This document shows, one piece after another, positions 8,821 through 19,400 of a DNA stretch of 64,000 nucleotides (within the stretch, counting starts at the first letter, position 1; each line of letters begins with the position of its first letter). Under the pieces are notes generated by a model, which saw nothing but the letters and a program-made list of their open reading frames with translations, had not been told where the DNA came from and ran no database searches. Position numbers and translations under genes: made by a program. The DNA is from Bacillus sp. ISL-37 (GTDB lineage Bacteria; Bacillota; Bacilli; Bacillales; Cytobacillaceae), in contig NZ_JAGGQL010000029.1 in assembly GCF_018613315.1 (NCBI RefSeq), forward strand, positions 1-64,000, given 5' to 3'.

Positions 8821-8857
8821 AAAAAGAGAAACGGAGTCCATCTGTTTCTCTTTTTTA
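8821..8857 (+). terminator. Catalase terminator
   Basis: AAAAAGAGAAAC and GTTTCTCTTTTTT form a strong stem with a terminal T run. Confidence 0.85.
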
Positions 8858-8874
8858 CAAAGGAGGGAACCGAA

Positions 8875-9504
8875 ATGAAAGTAATCGTGGTTGGTGCACA
8901 TAGCAGCGTCGGGGAGTTTGTTGTCAGCAAGTTGATGGAAAACGGGTATACATCCTGCGCAGTCGTCAGCGATGAGAATCAAATCGACATGCTGAAAAAG
9001 AGAGGAGCTACCGAAGTAGTTCTATATGAAGAAAGCATCCTGCCGACTTTATTCCATGGGTATGATGCTGCCATTTATCTAACTGGCATCAATCCAAAGG
9101 CCAAAACAGGCAGAACTGTAATGGTTGACCATGAATCGGTCATCGAGACAGTGAAGGAAGCAGAGAAGCAGGGGGTCAAGCGTTTTGTGATGATGAGCGC
9201 CATCATGGCTAATGAAGCGGCAGGAGATGACAGCCGGGAAATTGGCGCGAAAGAGATGCCTGATGAGTTGCTGCGGCAATCAAATTTAACATATACCATC
9301 GTGCAGCCGGGAGCATTTACAGACAAACCTGGTAATGGAAAAATATTTGCAGGTGAAACACTGGATTCGAATGAGCTTGAAATTTCACACGAGGACATTG
9401 CGGAGGTAATGGTCATGTCGCTCGAAAACGAGGCAACTTTTAACAAGACTTTCGAAGTGGCAGAAGGAGATACAGTCATAACAAAAGCATTATCTTCATT
9501 ATAG
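8875..9504 (+). CDS. NAD(P)-binding atypical SDR family protein
   Basis: The 209-residue protein has an N-terminal Rossmann motif (VVGAHSSVGEFV, glycine-rich loop at about residues 6-15). It resembles the NAD(P)H-binding or NmrA-like atypical short-chain dehydrogenases (YhfK/YwnB relatives), with FVMMSAI and the YTIVQPGAF segment typical of the group. Substrate unknown. AAAGGAGGG precedes the start. It ends 15 bp before the next gene, so both are probably co-transcribed. Confidence 0.8.
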   Translation: MKVIVVGAHSSVGEFVVSKLMENGYTSCAVVSDENQIDMLKKRGATEVVLYEESILPTLFHGYDAAIYLTGINPKAKTGRTVMVDHESVIETVKEAEKQGVKRFVMMSAIMANEAAGDDSREIGAKEMPDELLRQSNLTYTIVQPGAFTDKPGNGKIFAGETLDSNELEISHEDIAEVMVMSLENEATFNKTFEVAEGDTVITKALSSL

Positions 9505-9519
9505 GAAAGGAGGATTTTA

Positions 9520-11127
9520 ATGGGATTGACGGATTATCTAGTGGTCGGCCTGTTTATCTTCATAGCCTTGATTATCCTGGTGCCGGTCCTGCTATTTATC
9601 TATTTATATATGAAAGACGACAAGCAGAAGCAGCATTCAATTTTAAGGAATTTCCCTGTAGTCGGGAAGGTTCGGTATTTCACCGAGCATATTGGTCCTG
9701 AGCTAAGGCAGTATTTATTCAATGCCGACAATGAGGGAAAGCCTTTTTCGCGCAAGGAATTTCAGGATGTCGTCAAGGCTGGAAAGTATAAGGGAAGATT
9801 AATTGGTTTTGGGTCACTTAAGGATTTCGAGGCAGAAGGATTTTACATCAGAAATACGCTGTTTCCGAGGTTGACTGATGAGATGAAAGTCGATAATGCC
9901 GATAAAATTAAAACAAGAGTTTACAAGATTGATGGTGAGGGCCTTTTTACAAGAAAGGAACATAGTGAGGAGAGATTGGCCGATCCGTATTATTTGAAGG
10001 ATGATGATGCGGTGGTGCTAGGTGAGAGTACCTGCCGATTCCCATTCCGTGTGAAGGGTCAGGTCGGGCAGTCGGCAATGAGCTATGGGGCACTTGGGGA
10101 AAAAGCAATCCAGGCGATGTCCAAAGGCCTGGGGCTTGCGGGAGGAACGTGGATGAATTCGGGTGAAGGTGGATTATCTGATCACCACCTTGCTGGAAAT
10201 CCGGATATCATGATGCAAATCGGACCGGACTTGTTTGGTGTGCGTAAACCAAACGGCGAGTTTTCATGGGAAGAGTTCAAGAAGAAAAGTGAAATGCCCC
10301 AGGTGAAAGCTTTTGAAATCAAGCTTGCCCAGGGAGCGAAGACACGTGGCGGCCATGTTGAAGGGGAGAAGGTCACTGAGGAAATCGCCAAAATCAGGCT
10401 GGTGGAAGTCGGGAAGACAATTAACAGTCCAAACCGATTTTATGAATTCAGCGATGTCCCTTCGATGTTTGACTGGATTGAGGAATTACGATCGGTTGGC
10501 GGCAAGCCAGTAGGCATCAAAATTGTTGTCGGTGATATGGACGCGCTTGAAAATATGATTTCTTACATGAAGGAAAGCGGGAAAGGGCCTGATTTCATTA
10601 CGGTAGACGGCGGGGAAGGCGGCACTGGAGCAACCTATCAGGAGCTGGCTGACTCAGTTGGACTTCCCATCAACTCAGCGCTTCCGGTAGTGGATGAAAT
10701 GCTCCGCCAGTACGGAATCAGAGACAGAGTGAAGCTGATTGCCTCTGGAAAATTGATCACTCCTGATAAAATCGCGATCGCCCTGGCGATGGGAGCGGAC
10801 CTAGTGAATATCGCCCGCGGGATGATGATCAGCGTCGGATGCATCATGGCCCAGGTATGCCACACGAATACATGCCCTGCAGGTGTAGCGACCACTGATA
10901 AGAAGCTTCAGGATGGCCTGGTTGTAGACGAAAAAATGTATCGGGTCGCCAACTATATTATTTCCCTGCGTGAAGGACTTTACAATCTGGCAGCCGCAGC
11001 GGGTATCGATAGCCCCACGCAATTTGAACGGAAGCACATTGTCCATAAAGATGAACTCGGACGTGTGTCTCCGGTAGAAGATTTGATCATTGCTGCAAGA
11101 AGGACACAATTGCAAAAGAAAGCATGA
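9520..11127 (+). CDS. yerD: FMN-binding glutamate synthase family protein (YerD-like)
   Basis: The 535-residue protein has one N-terminal membrane anchor (about 8-31) and a large domain matching the FMN/Fe-S alpha-beta barrel of glutamate synthase (residues about 150-510). Visible marks are QSAMSYGALG, GGTWMNSGEGG, TVDGGEGGTGATYQE, and the CIMAQVCHTNTCPAG cysteine cluster that would carry a 3Fe-4S centre. It lacks the glutaminase domain and C-terminal GXGXG domain of GltB, so it is not a complete glutamate synthase. The length matches B. subtilis YerD. The true reaction is unknown. Ribosome site AAAGGAGG. Confidence 0.85.
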   Translation: MGLTDYLVVGLFIFIALIILVPVLLFIYLYMKDDKQKQHSILRNFPVVGKVRYFTEHIGPELRQYLFNADNEGKPFSRKEFQDVVKAGKYKGRLIGFGSLKDFEAEGFYIRNTLFPRLTDEMKVDNADKIKTRVYKIDGEGLFTRKEHSEERLADPYYLKDDDAVVLGESTCRFPFRVKGQVGQSAMSYGALGEKAIQAMSKGLGLAGGTWMNSGEGGLSDHHLAGNPDIMMQIGPDLFGVRKPNGEFSWEEFKKKSEMPQVKAFEIKLAQGAKTRGGHVEGEKVTEEIAKIRLVEVGKTINSPNRFYEFSDVPSMFDWIEELRSVGGKPVGIKIVVGDMDALENMISYMKESGKGPDFITVDGGEGGTGATYQELADSVGLPINSALPVVDEMLRQYGIRDRVKLIASGKLITPDKIAIALAMGADLVNIARGMMISVGCIMAQVCHTNTCPAGVATTDKKLQDGLVVDEKMYRVANYIISLREGLYNLAAAAGIDSPTQFERKHIVHKDELGRVSPVEDLIIAARRTQLQKKA

Positions 11128-11132
11128 TCGCG

Positions 11133-11171
11133 ATGCCTGACCTTGTTCTAAGGTCAGGCATTATCTGTTTG
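11133..11171 (+). terminator. Terminator after the yerD-like gene
   Basis: ATGCCTGACCTT and AAGGTCAGGCAT form a perfect 12-bp stem with a 5-base loop, followed by TATCTGTTT. Confidence 0.8.
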
Positions 11172-11325
11172 CAGTGCCAATGTAACTTCGCTCACTTCCG
11201 CATTGTCAAACAACACTTCTTGCCCCCGTTTTTATAAGAAATAAATTTAAAGAGTAGCACATATCCAAATTTCTAAAATGCCCCCCATATTTAATATAAT
11301 AATAGTCAACTAGAAGGGGGCTTTG

Positions 11326-11724
11326 ATGATGATGAGAATCTATTCTGTTACATTTGTTGTCTTTTTGATGCTTGATAGTGTGTGGCTTGGGGTTATTTCT
11401 CCAGCTCTCTATAAGGAGCAGATTGGCCATCTACTTGCACCAGAGGTGAACTGGACTGCTGCTGTTATGTTTTATATCCTATTCATCGCAGGTCTCGTAT
11501 TTTTTGCTGTAAATCCTTCGATTCAGCAAAATAGCTGGAAAGCAGCTCTGAGGAATGGAGCTTTCTTTGGACTTGTGTGCTACGCCACTTATGACTTGAC
11601 CAACCAGGCAACAATGCGGGATTGGCCGCTGTTGATTACAGCGATTGACTTGATGTGGGGAACTTTCATCTGTGGGATTTCATCTTTGGTAAGCTTTTTC
11701 ATCGGCCGAAAATTAGTGAAGTAA
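11326..11724 (+). CDS. DUF2177 family membrane protein
   Basis: The protein of about 132 residues has four predicted membrane helices. It carries the DUF2177 signatures DSVWLGVI near the N-terminus and CYATYDLTNQATMRDWP in the middle. AAGGGGG lies 5-8 bases before the ATG cluster at 11326-11334; a TTG at 11323 is too close to be the start. Function unknown. It is a single-gene unit. Confidence 0.8.
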   Translation: MMMRIYSVTFVVFLMLDSVWLGVISPALYKEQIGHLLAPEVNWTAAVMFYILFIAGLVFFAVNPSIQQNSWKAALRNGAFFGLVCYATYDLTNQATMRDWPLLITAIDLMWGTFICGISSLVSFFIGRKLVK

Positions 11725-11730
11725 TACGCA

Positions 11731-11766
11731 AAGCCTGCCCAGTCATTTCTGGGCAGGCTTTGTTTG
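11731..11766 (+). terminator. DUF2177 gene terminator
   Basis: AAGCCTGCCCAG and CTGGGCAGGCTT form a 12-bp stem followed by TGTTTG. Confidence 0.75.
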
Positions 11767-11816
11767 CTACGCGGGCAGCTATAATCATGACAGCACAGGT
11801 GCTTATGCTGTTCCAA

Positions 11817-12599
11817 TTATGAGCTGAGCTTTTTAGGGAACCAAGGGATGAACAAATTGGTTTCCTGTTTGTAGAGCTGATACTCTGCGTTTCCAGCATA
11901 CCTCTTATCCAGGAATGGGACGCCCGATACTTTCAGCAGCAATAAATTAATGAATGCTGCACTGAAGAATGCGGTCCAGCCATTCTGGACGCCAAGGACA
12001 ATCAAGAAGATCCCCCACCACATTGCAGCTTCGCCAAAATAGTTCGGATGCCTGCTGTAGCGCCATAAACCGGATTTTAAAACTTCCTCTTTATGCTTTT
12101 TCCGCTTCTTAAAGCGTTCTAGCTGATAATCTCCAATACTCTGGAATAGGAATCCGATCAGCCATAAAAGAATTCCAATTCCTGCGAAAAGATCTAAGCC
12201 ACTTGAGTCGGTGACATTCACTAGTACAATTGGATAGGCTAGTAGCAGCATGATCGCTCCCTGCATCATGAACACTCGGAAGAAAGCGATCACTCTTACG
12301 TTTTTGCCCCACTGTTTCCTAAAATTGGCATATCGGAAATCCTCGCCTCTGCCAATCGAACGGATCAGAAGGTGAAGGAAGAGACGGATGCCCCATAAAG
12401 AAACTAGTGTTAAAACGATCGTCTGCCTGATCGAATTTTCTCCTTCGGATGCGAAATAGCTGACAAAAGCAATGATGACAAATCCAAGCCCCCAGCCAAT
12501 ATCGACAATCGAGTTATCTTTTATCAATTGCGCAATGATGAACATCGACACCATGAATATAAAAATAGCACCGATATTAAGTAAATATAAATCCCACAT
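11817..12599 (-). CDS. DUF1295 (steroid 5-alpha-reductase-like) membrane protein
   Basis: The 260-residue integral membrane protein belongs to DUF1295, related to steroid 5-alpha reductases and isoprenylcysteine methyltransferases. The C-terminal signature GLWRYSRHPNYFGEAAMWWG, around residues 180-200, would bind NADPH or SAM. The N-terminal NSIVDIGWGLG is also typical. It starts 3 bp after the stop of the DhaL-DegV gene (ribosome site AGGAGA), so the two form an operon. That fits a lipid-related role, but the substrate is unknown. Confidence 0.85.
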   Translation of the reverse strand: MWDLYLLNIGAIFIFMVSMFIIAQLIKDNSIVDIGWGLGFVIIAFVSYFASEGENSIRQTIVLTLVSLWGIRLFLHLLIRSIGRGEDFRYANFRKQWGKNVRVIAFFRVFMMQGAIMLLLAYPIVLVNVTDSSGLDLFAGIGILLWLIGFLFQSIGDYQLERFKKRKKHKEEVLKSGLWRYSRHPNYFGEAAMWWGIFLIVLGVQNGWTAFFSAAFINLLLLKVSGVPFLDKRYAGNAEYQLYKQETNLFIPWFPKKLSS

Positions 12600-12601
12600 T
12601 T

Positions 12602-14380
12602 TTATAATCTCCTTTCATATTTAGGTTTATTGAACAGCATGGCTACGCTGACAGACCCTTTGCCTGCATGCGCCCCGATGACAGGGGAAACATTGGCGGT
12701 ATATAAAGGTGTTCTTCCTGTCAGCATTGTCATTTCATCTGCACACAGGGCAGCTTTTTCAGGATCATTTGCGTGAAGCACCACGTAATGGCCAATTTGA
12801 TGTGCTTTATCTAATTCATTGATCATGCTGAACATCTTTTTTAGATTGGATTTCCGGAAAAAGGTTTTGCCATATAGCTTGGATTTTCCCTGTTCGTCCA
12901 CCGAAACGATTGGCTTCATTTTTAACATCGTTGCAATTTTTCCTTGCAGAGGAGTGACTCTGCCGCCCCGGATCATATGCTTTAACGTGGGGACGCTCAC
13001 AAGGATTTCCGTTTTAGCGGTCGTTTCCTCGACAAATTCAATTAATTCTGCAACGGATGCTCCTTGTTCAAGCTTTTCAGCGACTCGATGAATGAGCAGT
13101 CCATAGGCACCCGAAAGCGTTTTGGTATTCAGTACGGTGATTTTTTCATCATTCACCTGAGTGGCTGCGAGCCTGCAGGAATCATACGTTCCGCTCAACT
13201 CCTTGGAAACATGTATGGATAAAATATGATCATAATGTTTTGTCAGCTGTTCATATAAACGAAAGATTTGTTCAAGGCCTGGCTGGGATGTTTTAGGTGC
13301 GTTCTCAGCGACTTCCAATCGATTGTAGAAGTTATCCGGCTTCATCGTTACCTTATCCAGATAGGGCGACCCATCCATTTCGATTGTGGCCGGGAGCAAG
13401 TGGATCTGGTGATGGTCCATGAATTCTTCAGGCAGGTCACAGGCTGAGTCGACGACAAGCGCGATTTTTGATTTTCTCGCATGGGTGCTCTCGTATTGGC
13501 GTCTCATATCTTCGACTTTCTGGAAGCTGACCGTACCCAATCGAGACAAAAGCTCGACAGCGGAATGGGGTTGATTTGTATGGAAGTGCACCTTCAGTTG
13601 CTGGTCATCCCCAGCTATCACAATCGAATCTCCAAGCTTTCTTATGGCTTCTTTTATTTTTGAAGGTTCAGAGATTCCCTGAATCATAAATTCTGTGCAA
13701 TAACGGTAAGTGAGCAATTCTTCCTTAGAAAGGATATGGTCCTCAGGAGGTTGGATGTGCTGATCTTTCATGGTTTTCTCGGGGTTCTCTTCTGGTTGGA
13801 TGAGCCCTTCAAGAAAATAGACAAACCCTTTCGCCCCTGAATCCACTACTTTTCTTCCGCTAATACTTTCCATTTTCAGCTTCGTTTTTTCGAGAGATTG
13901 ATAGACATGAGGAAGAGAGTCCCCAATTAGAGAAAGCACATTCGAGTGAGTTGCAGCTGACTGCTTCATTGCCAGCACCCACTCTTTCATTACAGTCAAA
14001 ACCGTACCTTCCTCAGGTGACATGACGGATTCATACGTTCTCCCTGCTGCCAATTCACAAATGGAAATAAAGTCATTTGTGCTATCAATGTGTCGATCCT
14101 TTATTCCGTTTGCAAGATGAATCAGGAACTGCGAAAAAATCATGCCTGAATTTCCTCGAGAGCCTCTCAAGGCAGCTTTTTTCAGCGAAGTGAGAGATTC
14201 TGAGGCATCCTCGGTAATATAAGCATCTTGTAAAATCGTCCTCATCAGATGGGATAAATTGCTGCCGGTATCCCCATCAGGTACAGGGAAGACATTGATG
14301 GCATTCAATTCGTCCTGATGTGCAATTACTTTTCTCGAGCCAGAAAAAAGCATGTTTAATAACAATTTATGATCAAGCAT
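12602..14380 (-). CDS. DhaL/DAK2-DegV fusion, FakA-FakB-like fatty acid kinase
   Basis: The 592-residue protein joins two parts of a fatty acid kinase. The N-terminus is a DhaL/DAK2 ATP-binding domain, with PDGDTGSN at about 34-41 giving the Mg-ATP aspartates and RGSRGNSGMIFSQ following. The C-terminal half (from about IALVVDSACDLPEEF) is a DegV domain with the lipid-binding KTSQPG and the SKELSGTYDS loop. In most Firmicutes FakA (kinase) and FakB (DegV acyl carrier) are separate proteins. I chose ATG 14380 because GGAGG is correctly placed; an upstream in-frame ATG at 14422 has no ribosome site. Operon with the DUF1295 gene. Confidence 0.85.
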   Translation of the reverse strand: MLDHKLLLNMLFSGSRKVIAHQDELNAINVFPVPDGDTGSNLSHLMRTILQDAYITEDASESLTSLKKAALRGSRGNSGMIFSQFLIHLANGIKDRHIDSTNDFISICELAAGRTYESVMSPEEGTVLTVMKEWVLAMKQSAATHSNVLSLIGDSLPHVYQSLEKTKLKMESISGRKVVDSGAKGFVYFLEGLIQPEENPEKTMKDQHIQPPEDHILSKEELLTYRYCTEFMIQGISEPSKIKEAIRKLGDSIVIAGDDQQLKVHFHTNQPHSAVELLSRLGTVSFQKVEDMRRQYESTHARKSKIALVVDSACDLPEEFMDHHQIHLLPATIEMDGSPYLDKVTMKPDNFYNRLEVAENAPKTSQPGLEQIFRLYEQLTKHYDHILSIHVSKELSGTYDSCRLAATQVNDEKITVLNTKTLSGAYGLLIHRVAEKLEQGASVAELIEFVEETTAKTEILVSVPTLKHMIRGGRVTPLQGKIATMLKMKPIVSVDEQGKSKLYGKTFFRKSNLKKMFSMINELDKAHQIGHYVVLHANDPEKAALCADEMTMLTGRTPLYTANVSPVIGAHAGKGSVSVAMLFNKPKYERRL

Positions 14381-14400
14381 TATAATGTTAGCCTCCATTA

Positions 14401-14416
14401 AAGTTATACATAACTT
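14401..14416. promoter_or_regulatory. Inverted repeat upstream of the DhaL-DegV gene
   Basis: AAGTTAT and ATAACTT flank two bases, 20 bp upstream of the start. Next to it on the minus strand is a TATAAT box (about 14428-14433) with a TTTTAC element 16 bp before it. The repeat would overlap the transcription start and is a plausible operator. Confidence 0.4.
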
Positions 14417-14554
14417 ATACATATATTATACAAAGTTTAGATATTTGTAAAACTTTTTTTAAATAAAGGTAAAAATTTTTTGTTTGCGTTTTTCTATCAG
14501 CAGCGAATTATGGAATAATGAAAGCAGGTATAATACAGGGAGGTCTTTAGGATT

Positions 14555-15214
14555 ATGGCGAAAACAGCTTTGATTGCGGGTTCTACAGGTTTGATCGGCA
14601 ATGAATTGTTACAGCTTTTATTGAACGGGGAGGAATATGAACAGGTAGTGGCGATTGTCAGAAGACCTCTTGAAGTCAAACATTCTAAGCTGGTGGAGAA
14701 GGTCGTTGATTTCGACCGACTGAATGAGTACCATGAATTATTTGACGTCGATGATGTGTTCTGCTGCCTTGGAACAACAATCAAGAAAGCAAAGACTAAG
14801 GAAGCAATGTGGAAGATAGATGTAGACTACCCTGTGGCAATTGCCAAATTGGCAAGTTCTAAAGGAGCCAGGAAGTTTTTGCTTGTCAGCTCGATGAATG
14901 CGGATCCTGACTCCCCAATCTTTTATTCCAAAATGAAAGGGAAGCTCGAGCAAGAAATCAAGCGGATTCCATATGAAACAACAGCCATCTTCCGCCCATC
15001 ATTGTTATTGGGGGAGCGAGATGAATTCAGGCTTGGCGAAAGGGCAGCTGCAGAAATTTTTACTAAAATGCCTTTTCTCTTTGGAGGGCCATTCAAGAAA
15101 TACAAAGCAATTGAAGGCAGGACAGTAGCCTCGGCCATGTATCAAGTTGCCCAGAAGGATACAGCGGGACTGACCATATATGCTTCTGAAAAAATTCAAG
15201 AAATTGGCGGATGA
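14555..15214 (+). CDS. NAD(P)H-binding oxidoreductase, HTATIP2/TIP30-like
   Basis: The 219-residue atypical SDR starts with ALIAGSTGLIGNELL (dinucleotide-binding loop, about residues 5-19). It contains DVDDVFCCLGTTIKKAKTKE and an FLLVSSMNAD plus YSKMKGKLE pair. In this TIP30-like family those supply the Ser and the Tyr-X-X-X-Lys. Substrate unknown. Ribosome site GGGAGG. It lies 21 bp before the metallo-hydrolase gene and probably shares its transcript. Confidence 0.8.
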   Translation: MAKTALIAGSTGLIGNELLQLLLNGEEYEQVVAIVRRPLEVKHSKLVEKVVDFDRLNEYHELFDVDDVFCCLGTTIKKAKTKEAMWKIDVDYPVAIAKLASSKGARKFLLVSSMNADPDSPIFYSKMKGKLEQEIKRIPYETTAIFRPSLLLGERDEFRLGERAAAEIFTKMPFLFGGPFKKYKAIEGRTVASAMYQVAQKDTAGLTIYASEKIQEIGG

Positions 15215-15235
15215 TCGAGCAACGCGAGAGAGGTA

Positions 15236-16345
15236 ATGATGATGATCAATCTATTGATAATATTAGCTGGGATTGTCGTTGCAGGTTATGCAATCCTGAA
15301 TTACTATCCGGCTTTTGGCGGTAAGCATTCCGAAAAAAGAAGATCCTTATACGCGAAGTCTCCGCAATATCGAAACGGTAAGTTTGTTAATCATGTACAT
15401 ACTTCATGGGATACAAGCCTTAGCTCGATGGTTTCCATGATAAAGGACTTTTTAAAAGGAAATTCAGAGAGAAGGCCGGGAGCCCCACTTCCGATGGCAA
15501 CTTTCGAACAGCCATTACAAAAAGGTTCAGCAACGAAGGTCACCTGGTTTGGGCACTCAGCCTTCCTGCTTGAGATAGAGGGCAAAACCATTTTATTCGA
15601 TCCGATGTTCGGAAAAGCGCCCACTCCGTTCCCGATAAGAAACCAACGGTACAGCAGGGAACTGCCTTTCAAAATAGAGGAACTCCCAGTTGTTGATGCG
15701 GTCGTGCTTTCCCATGACCATTATGATCATTTGGATTATGGTTCCATCATGAAGCTTAAGGGCAAGGTGAAGATCTATATTGTCCCACTGGGAGTTGGGG
15801 CACATCTGGAGCGATGGGGAATTTCCCCTGAAATGATCCAGGAGCATGATTGGTGGGATGAACTCTCATTCGAAGGGCTCCAACTCGCATGTACCCCGGC
15901 CCGCCATTTTTCTGGCCGAGGTCTCACCGACAGGAATGCAACTCTTTGGTGCTCTTGGGTGATCATTGGTCGGGAGACAAAAGTTTTTTTCAGTGGTGAT
16001 GGCGGATATGGGCCGCACTTTAAAGAAATCGGCGAAAAATATGGCCCATTCGATTTAACATTGATGGAATGCGGCCAGTATGATGCTCGCTGGGCAGCGA
16101 TCCACATGCTGCCTGAAGAAACAGTTCAGGCACATCAAGATGTAATGGGGAAGCTGCTTATTCCTGTGCATTGGGGAGCGTTCACTCTGTCGCTTCATGC
16201 CTGGCATGATCCGGTTGAGAGGGCAGTCCGGGCGGCAGAAGAATCAGGCGTTGATATTGTCACGCCAAGAATTGGTGAGACTTTTACGGTTAGTCTTGAT
16301 GATTATCCAAAATCTGTCTGGTGGCGCAGGAGTGAAGGTTCTTAA
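15236..16345 (+). CDS. MBL-fold metallo-hydrolase (NAPE-PLD/UlaG-like)
   Basis: The 369-residue protein has an N-terminal membrane helix (about 1-22) and a metallo-beta-lactamase fold. The zinc motif is HDHYDHLD at about 160-167; more ligands lie in TPARHFSGRG, FSGDGGYG and IPVHWGAF. This arrangement matches COG2220 enzymes, including the N-acyl-phosphatidylethanolamine phospholipase D group, so a membrane-lipid phosphodiesterase is plausible but unproven. GAGAGAGG precedes the ATG cluster. Confidence 0.82.
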   Translation: MMMINLLIILAGIVVAGYAILNYYPAFGGKHSEKRRSLYAKSPQYRNGKFVNHVHTSWDTSLSSMVSMIKDFLKGNSERRPGAPLPMATFEQPLQKGSATKVTWFGHSAFLLEIEGKTILFDPMFGKAPTPFPIRNQRYSRELPFKIEELPVVDAVVLSHDHYDHLDYGSIMKLKGKVKIYIVPLGVGAHLERWGISPEMIQEHDWWDELSFEGLQLACTPARHFSGRGLTDRNATLWCSWVIIGRETKVFFSGDGGYGPHFKEIGEKYGPFDLTLMECGQYDARWAAIHMLPEETVQAHQDVMGKLLIPVHWGAFTLSLHAWHDPVERAVRAAEESGVDIVTPRIGETFTVSLDDYPKSVWWRRSEGS

Positions 16346-16374
16346 TTCCTGAGATGACAGAACAGACAAAAAAA

Positions 16375-16411
16375 AGAGGCAAAACGATGTACTAGTCGTT
16401 TTGCCTCTTCT
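16375..16411. terminator. Bidirectional terminator between convergent genes
   Basis: AGAGGCAAAACGA and TCGTTTTGCCTCT form a perfect 13-bp stem with A and T runs on both sides. It serves the metallo-hydrolase gene and the RND pump. Confidence 0.85.
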
Positions 16412-16413
16412 AT

Positions 16414-19400
16414 TTAGCTCAATGCTTCAGGAACAGGTGTGATGGATTCCTTGCTTTTCTTTGCTTTCCTGTTGAACCAACTCCGCTTTACAGCGCTTTT
16501 GGTGAAGATGCGGTATACAGCCGGGATCAGCAGCAAGGTAATCAGCGTCGCAAAGCTCAGTCCGGCAATGATGGCTGTTGCCATTGGCGCCTGGTAGTTT
16601 CCTGATCCTCCTGTAGCCAGTGCTAATGGAAGCATACCGCCAACAGTAGTCAGTGTTGTCATCAGAATTGGGCGGATGCGGTTTTTGCCTGCTTCAACAA
16701 GTGCTTCCTGAACAGTGTAGCCTTCGTTGCGCAGCTGGTTCGTGCGGTCGATCAGTAAAATCGCGTTATTCAAAACAATCCCGATCAGCATGATGATGCC
16801 CATTCCGGACATGATGCTTAATTCCTGCTGTGTCAGGAATAATCCAAGAATGACGCCAACGATGGTCATCGGAATGACCGACATGACGATCAGCGGGTGG
16901 CCCAGGTGGTTGAACTGGACGGCCATGACCAGGTAGACAAGGAAGATTGAAATCGCCAGGATTAGAACCATATCCTGTACCATTTCCTGTTGCTGCTCGA
17001 GGTCTCCAGCAGGTGCAATGCTGTAGCCTTCTGGTACATCATATTTGTCCATTAACTTTTGGACTTCACGGTTGATGGTGCCGAGGTCTTTACCTTCAAT
17101 ATCTGCCGAAATCGAGATATATCGTTCGCCATCCTTGTGCGAGATTTCGTTTGGATTTTCGACACTTTTCAATGAGATGAACTCAGATAGTTTTTTCTCA
17201 CCTGAAGGAGTTGGGACTTTCAGGTCAAGCAAAGCGGATTTAGTCGTCATCTCTTCATCCCACTTTACATTTAACGGAACGTTTTCCTCATTGATTTTCA
17301 GGTCACCCAAATGCATCTGTAAAAAGGCCTGCTCAATGAATTGCTTGATCTGCGACTGAGACAAACCCGCTTTTTCAATTTCAGACTCATTCAGTTGGAC
17401 GATTTGTTCAACAGATGTCCTTTCAATGGAGTTTTCGACCGCAACAATTCCTTCGATAGATTTAAGCTCTTCTATAAACCCATCAGCAATTGTTTGGAGT
17501 TCATCAAAGCTTTCGCCAGAGATATTGATTTGAACAGGGGAACCACCGCCACCAGACATGGCTGCTGCGACGCTCTTCAAAGGAACCTTCTCTTCAAGGG
17601 CTCTCAAAGCCTTAAGTATTTCTTCATTTACCTCTTTTTGCTCTCTAGTGATGTCATCACCTTTCGTCATGTTGATGATGGTGTACATCATGTTGCCATT
17701 ATCCATTACATAGTTTGAATCAACATCTTTAATTCCGTCTAATGCTTTGTTCATTTCGGTTACGATTTCCTGTTTTTCTTCCAGGCTCAGTCCTGGTTCA
17801 ACTGTCACCATGAACTCTGCATAACGGTTCATCATGTCTGGCATGATGGTCATTGGGATTTTTGTCACCAGCATCAGGGATCCGACGAGCATTAGGAAGA
17901 ACAGACCGATGACAGCAAAGCTGTGCCGCTTTTTCTTGATGGTCCAGGAAATCATTTTGCTGTATCCGCGTACAAGCCGGCCTTCCTTGTTGTTCTTTTC
18001 TTTCTTTTTCAGCTTCAGGAACTTGTCGGATAGAGAAGGAATCAGAGTGAAAGAAACTATCACAGAGCTAATGAGAGTAATGGCGACGACAACGGATAGG
18101 ATGATCATGAAGGAGCCCATTTCACCGCCAAGCAGGCCGATTGGTACAAAAACGACGATCGTCGTCAGCATCGAAGCCAGTACGGCTGTAGCTACCTCCT
18201 TCGTTCCCTGTATTACTGCCTCCATATTCTTGATGCCAAGCTCTTTCTTACGGTAAATGGATTCAAGGATCACGATGGATGAATCGACCATCATCCCGAT
18301 TCCAAGTCCAAGACCAATCAGTGTCAGCATATTGAAGCTGTAACCCAAAACCCACATTGAAGCGAAAGTGAGCAGCACGGATGTTGGAATCGAAAGTCCG
18401 ACAATCATTGTAGCGCGGATATTTCTCAAGAACAGCATCAGGATTGCAACGGCAATAGCAGCTCCAATCAGGATATTGCTCGTCACTCCATCAATTGAGT
18501 CCTTGACATAGTCCGCCTGGGCGACCATTTCATTCAATTCTACGCCGCTGACCAATCCTTCTTCGCGGATTTGTTTGATTTCCTCACGTACCGCTTCTGC
18601 CATCTCGATTTGAGTTGCATCGGCTACTCTGCCTACCTGGACAAAAATGAAATCCTTCGATCCATTTTTCCAGACGAATGAGGAACTTTCCAGTGGCTGT
18701 AATTTTACGTCCGCAATCTGTGATAATTTAATAAAACCGTTCGCTGCCGGGACCTGCAGGTTTTTAATATTCTCAACAGATTCCAGCTGTGTATTCCATC
18801 TAAGGGAAGGAGAGTTTGTTTCGTTGTTGAGCTGGCCCAGGGTTGCTTCATTGTTTGCCTGCTGGATTGCACCAATCACCTGTGCTGCATCCAGTCCATT
18901 TTTCAAAAGTTCGTCACGCTTCAGTTCCACCGTCACTTCTTTTTCCAGGCTGCCTGACAGTGAGACATCATGTACTTCAGGAAGAGCTTCCAGCCTCGGT
19001 TCCAGGATATTCTTAGCGAAGGCTGTCATCTTTTCCATATCAGAGCCAGAAACATCCATGAAAAAGTCATATGCCTGGCTAGTGCCAAATTGTCCGGTCA
19101 TCACGTCTTTGACACCGCTTATATCGGAGGTCGTGGAATTCACCACTGACTCGACTTCCTTGAATACTTCCTCACCAAGGCCGCGTTCAATCGTGAGCTG
19201 CATGGAGCTTTTCCCGATGTTGCTGCTCGAAAGGATTTCCTCTACGCCTTCAATGCCAAGAATCTTCTTTTCAAGCGGGGTTGTGATCGTTCTTTCGACT
19301 TCAATCGCCGGCATCTCCCCAGCATAGATTTCAACATAAGCACCATCCATCTTGATTGATGGAAAGAGCTCTTTATCCAGCTTTAAAACTGAAAAGCTGC

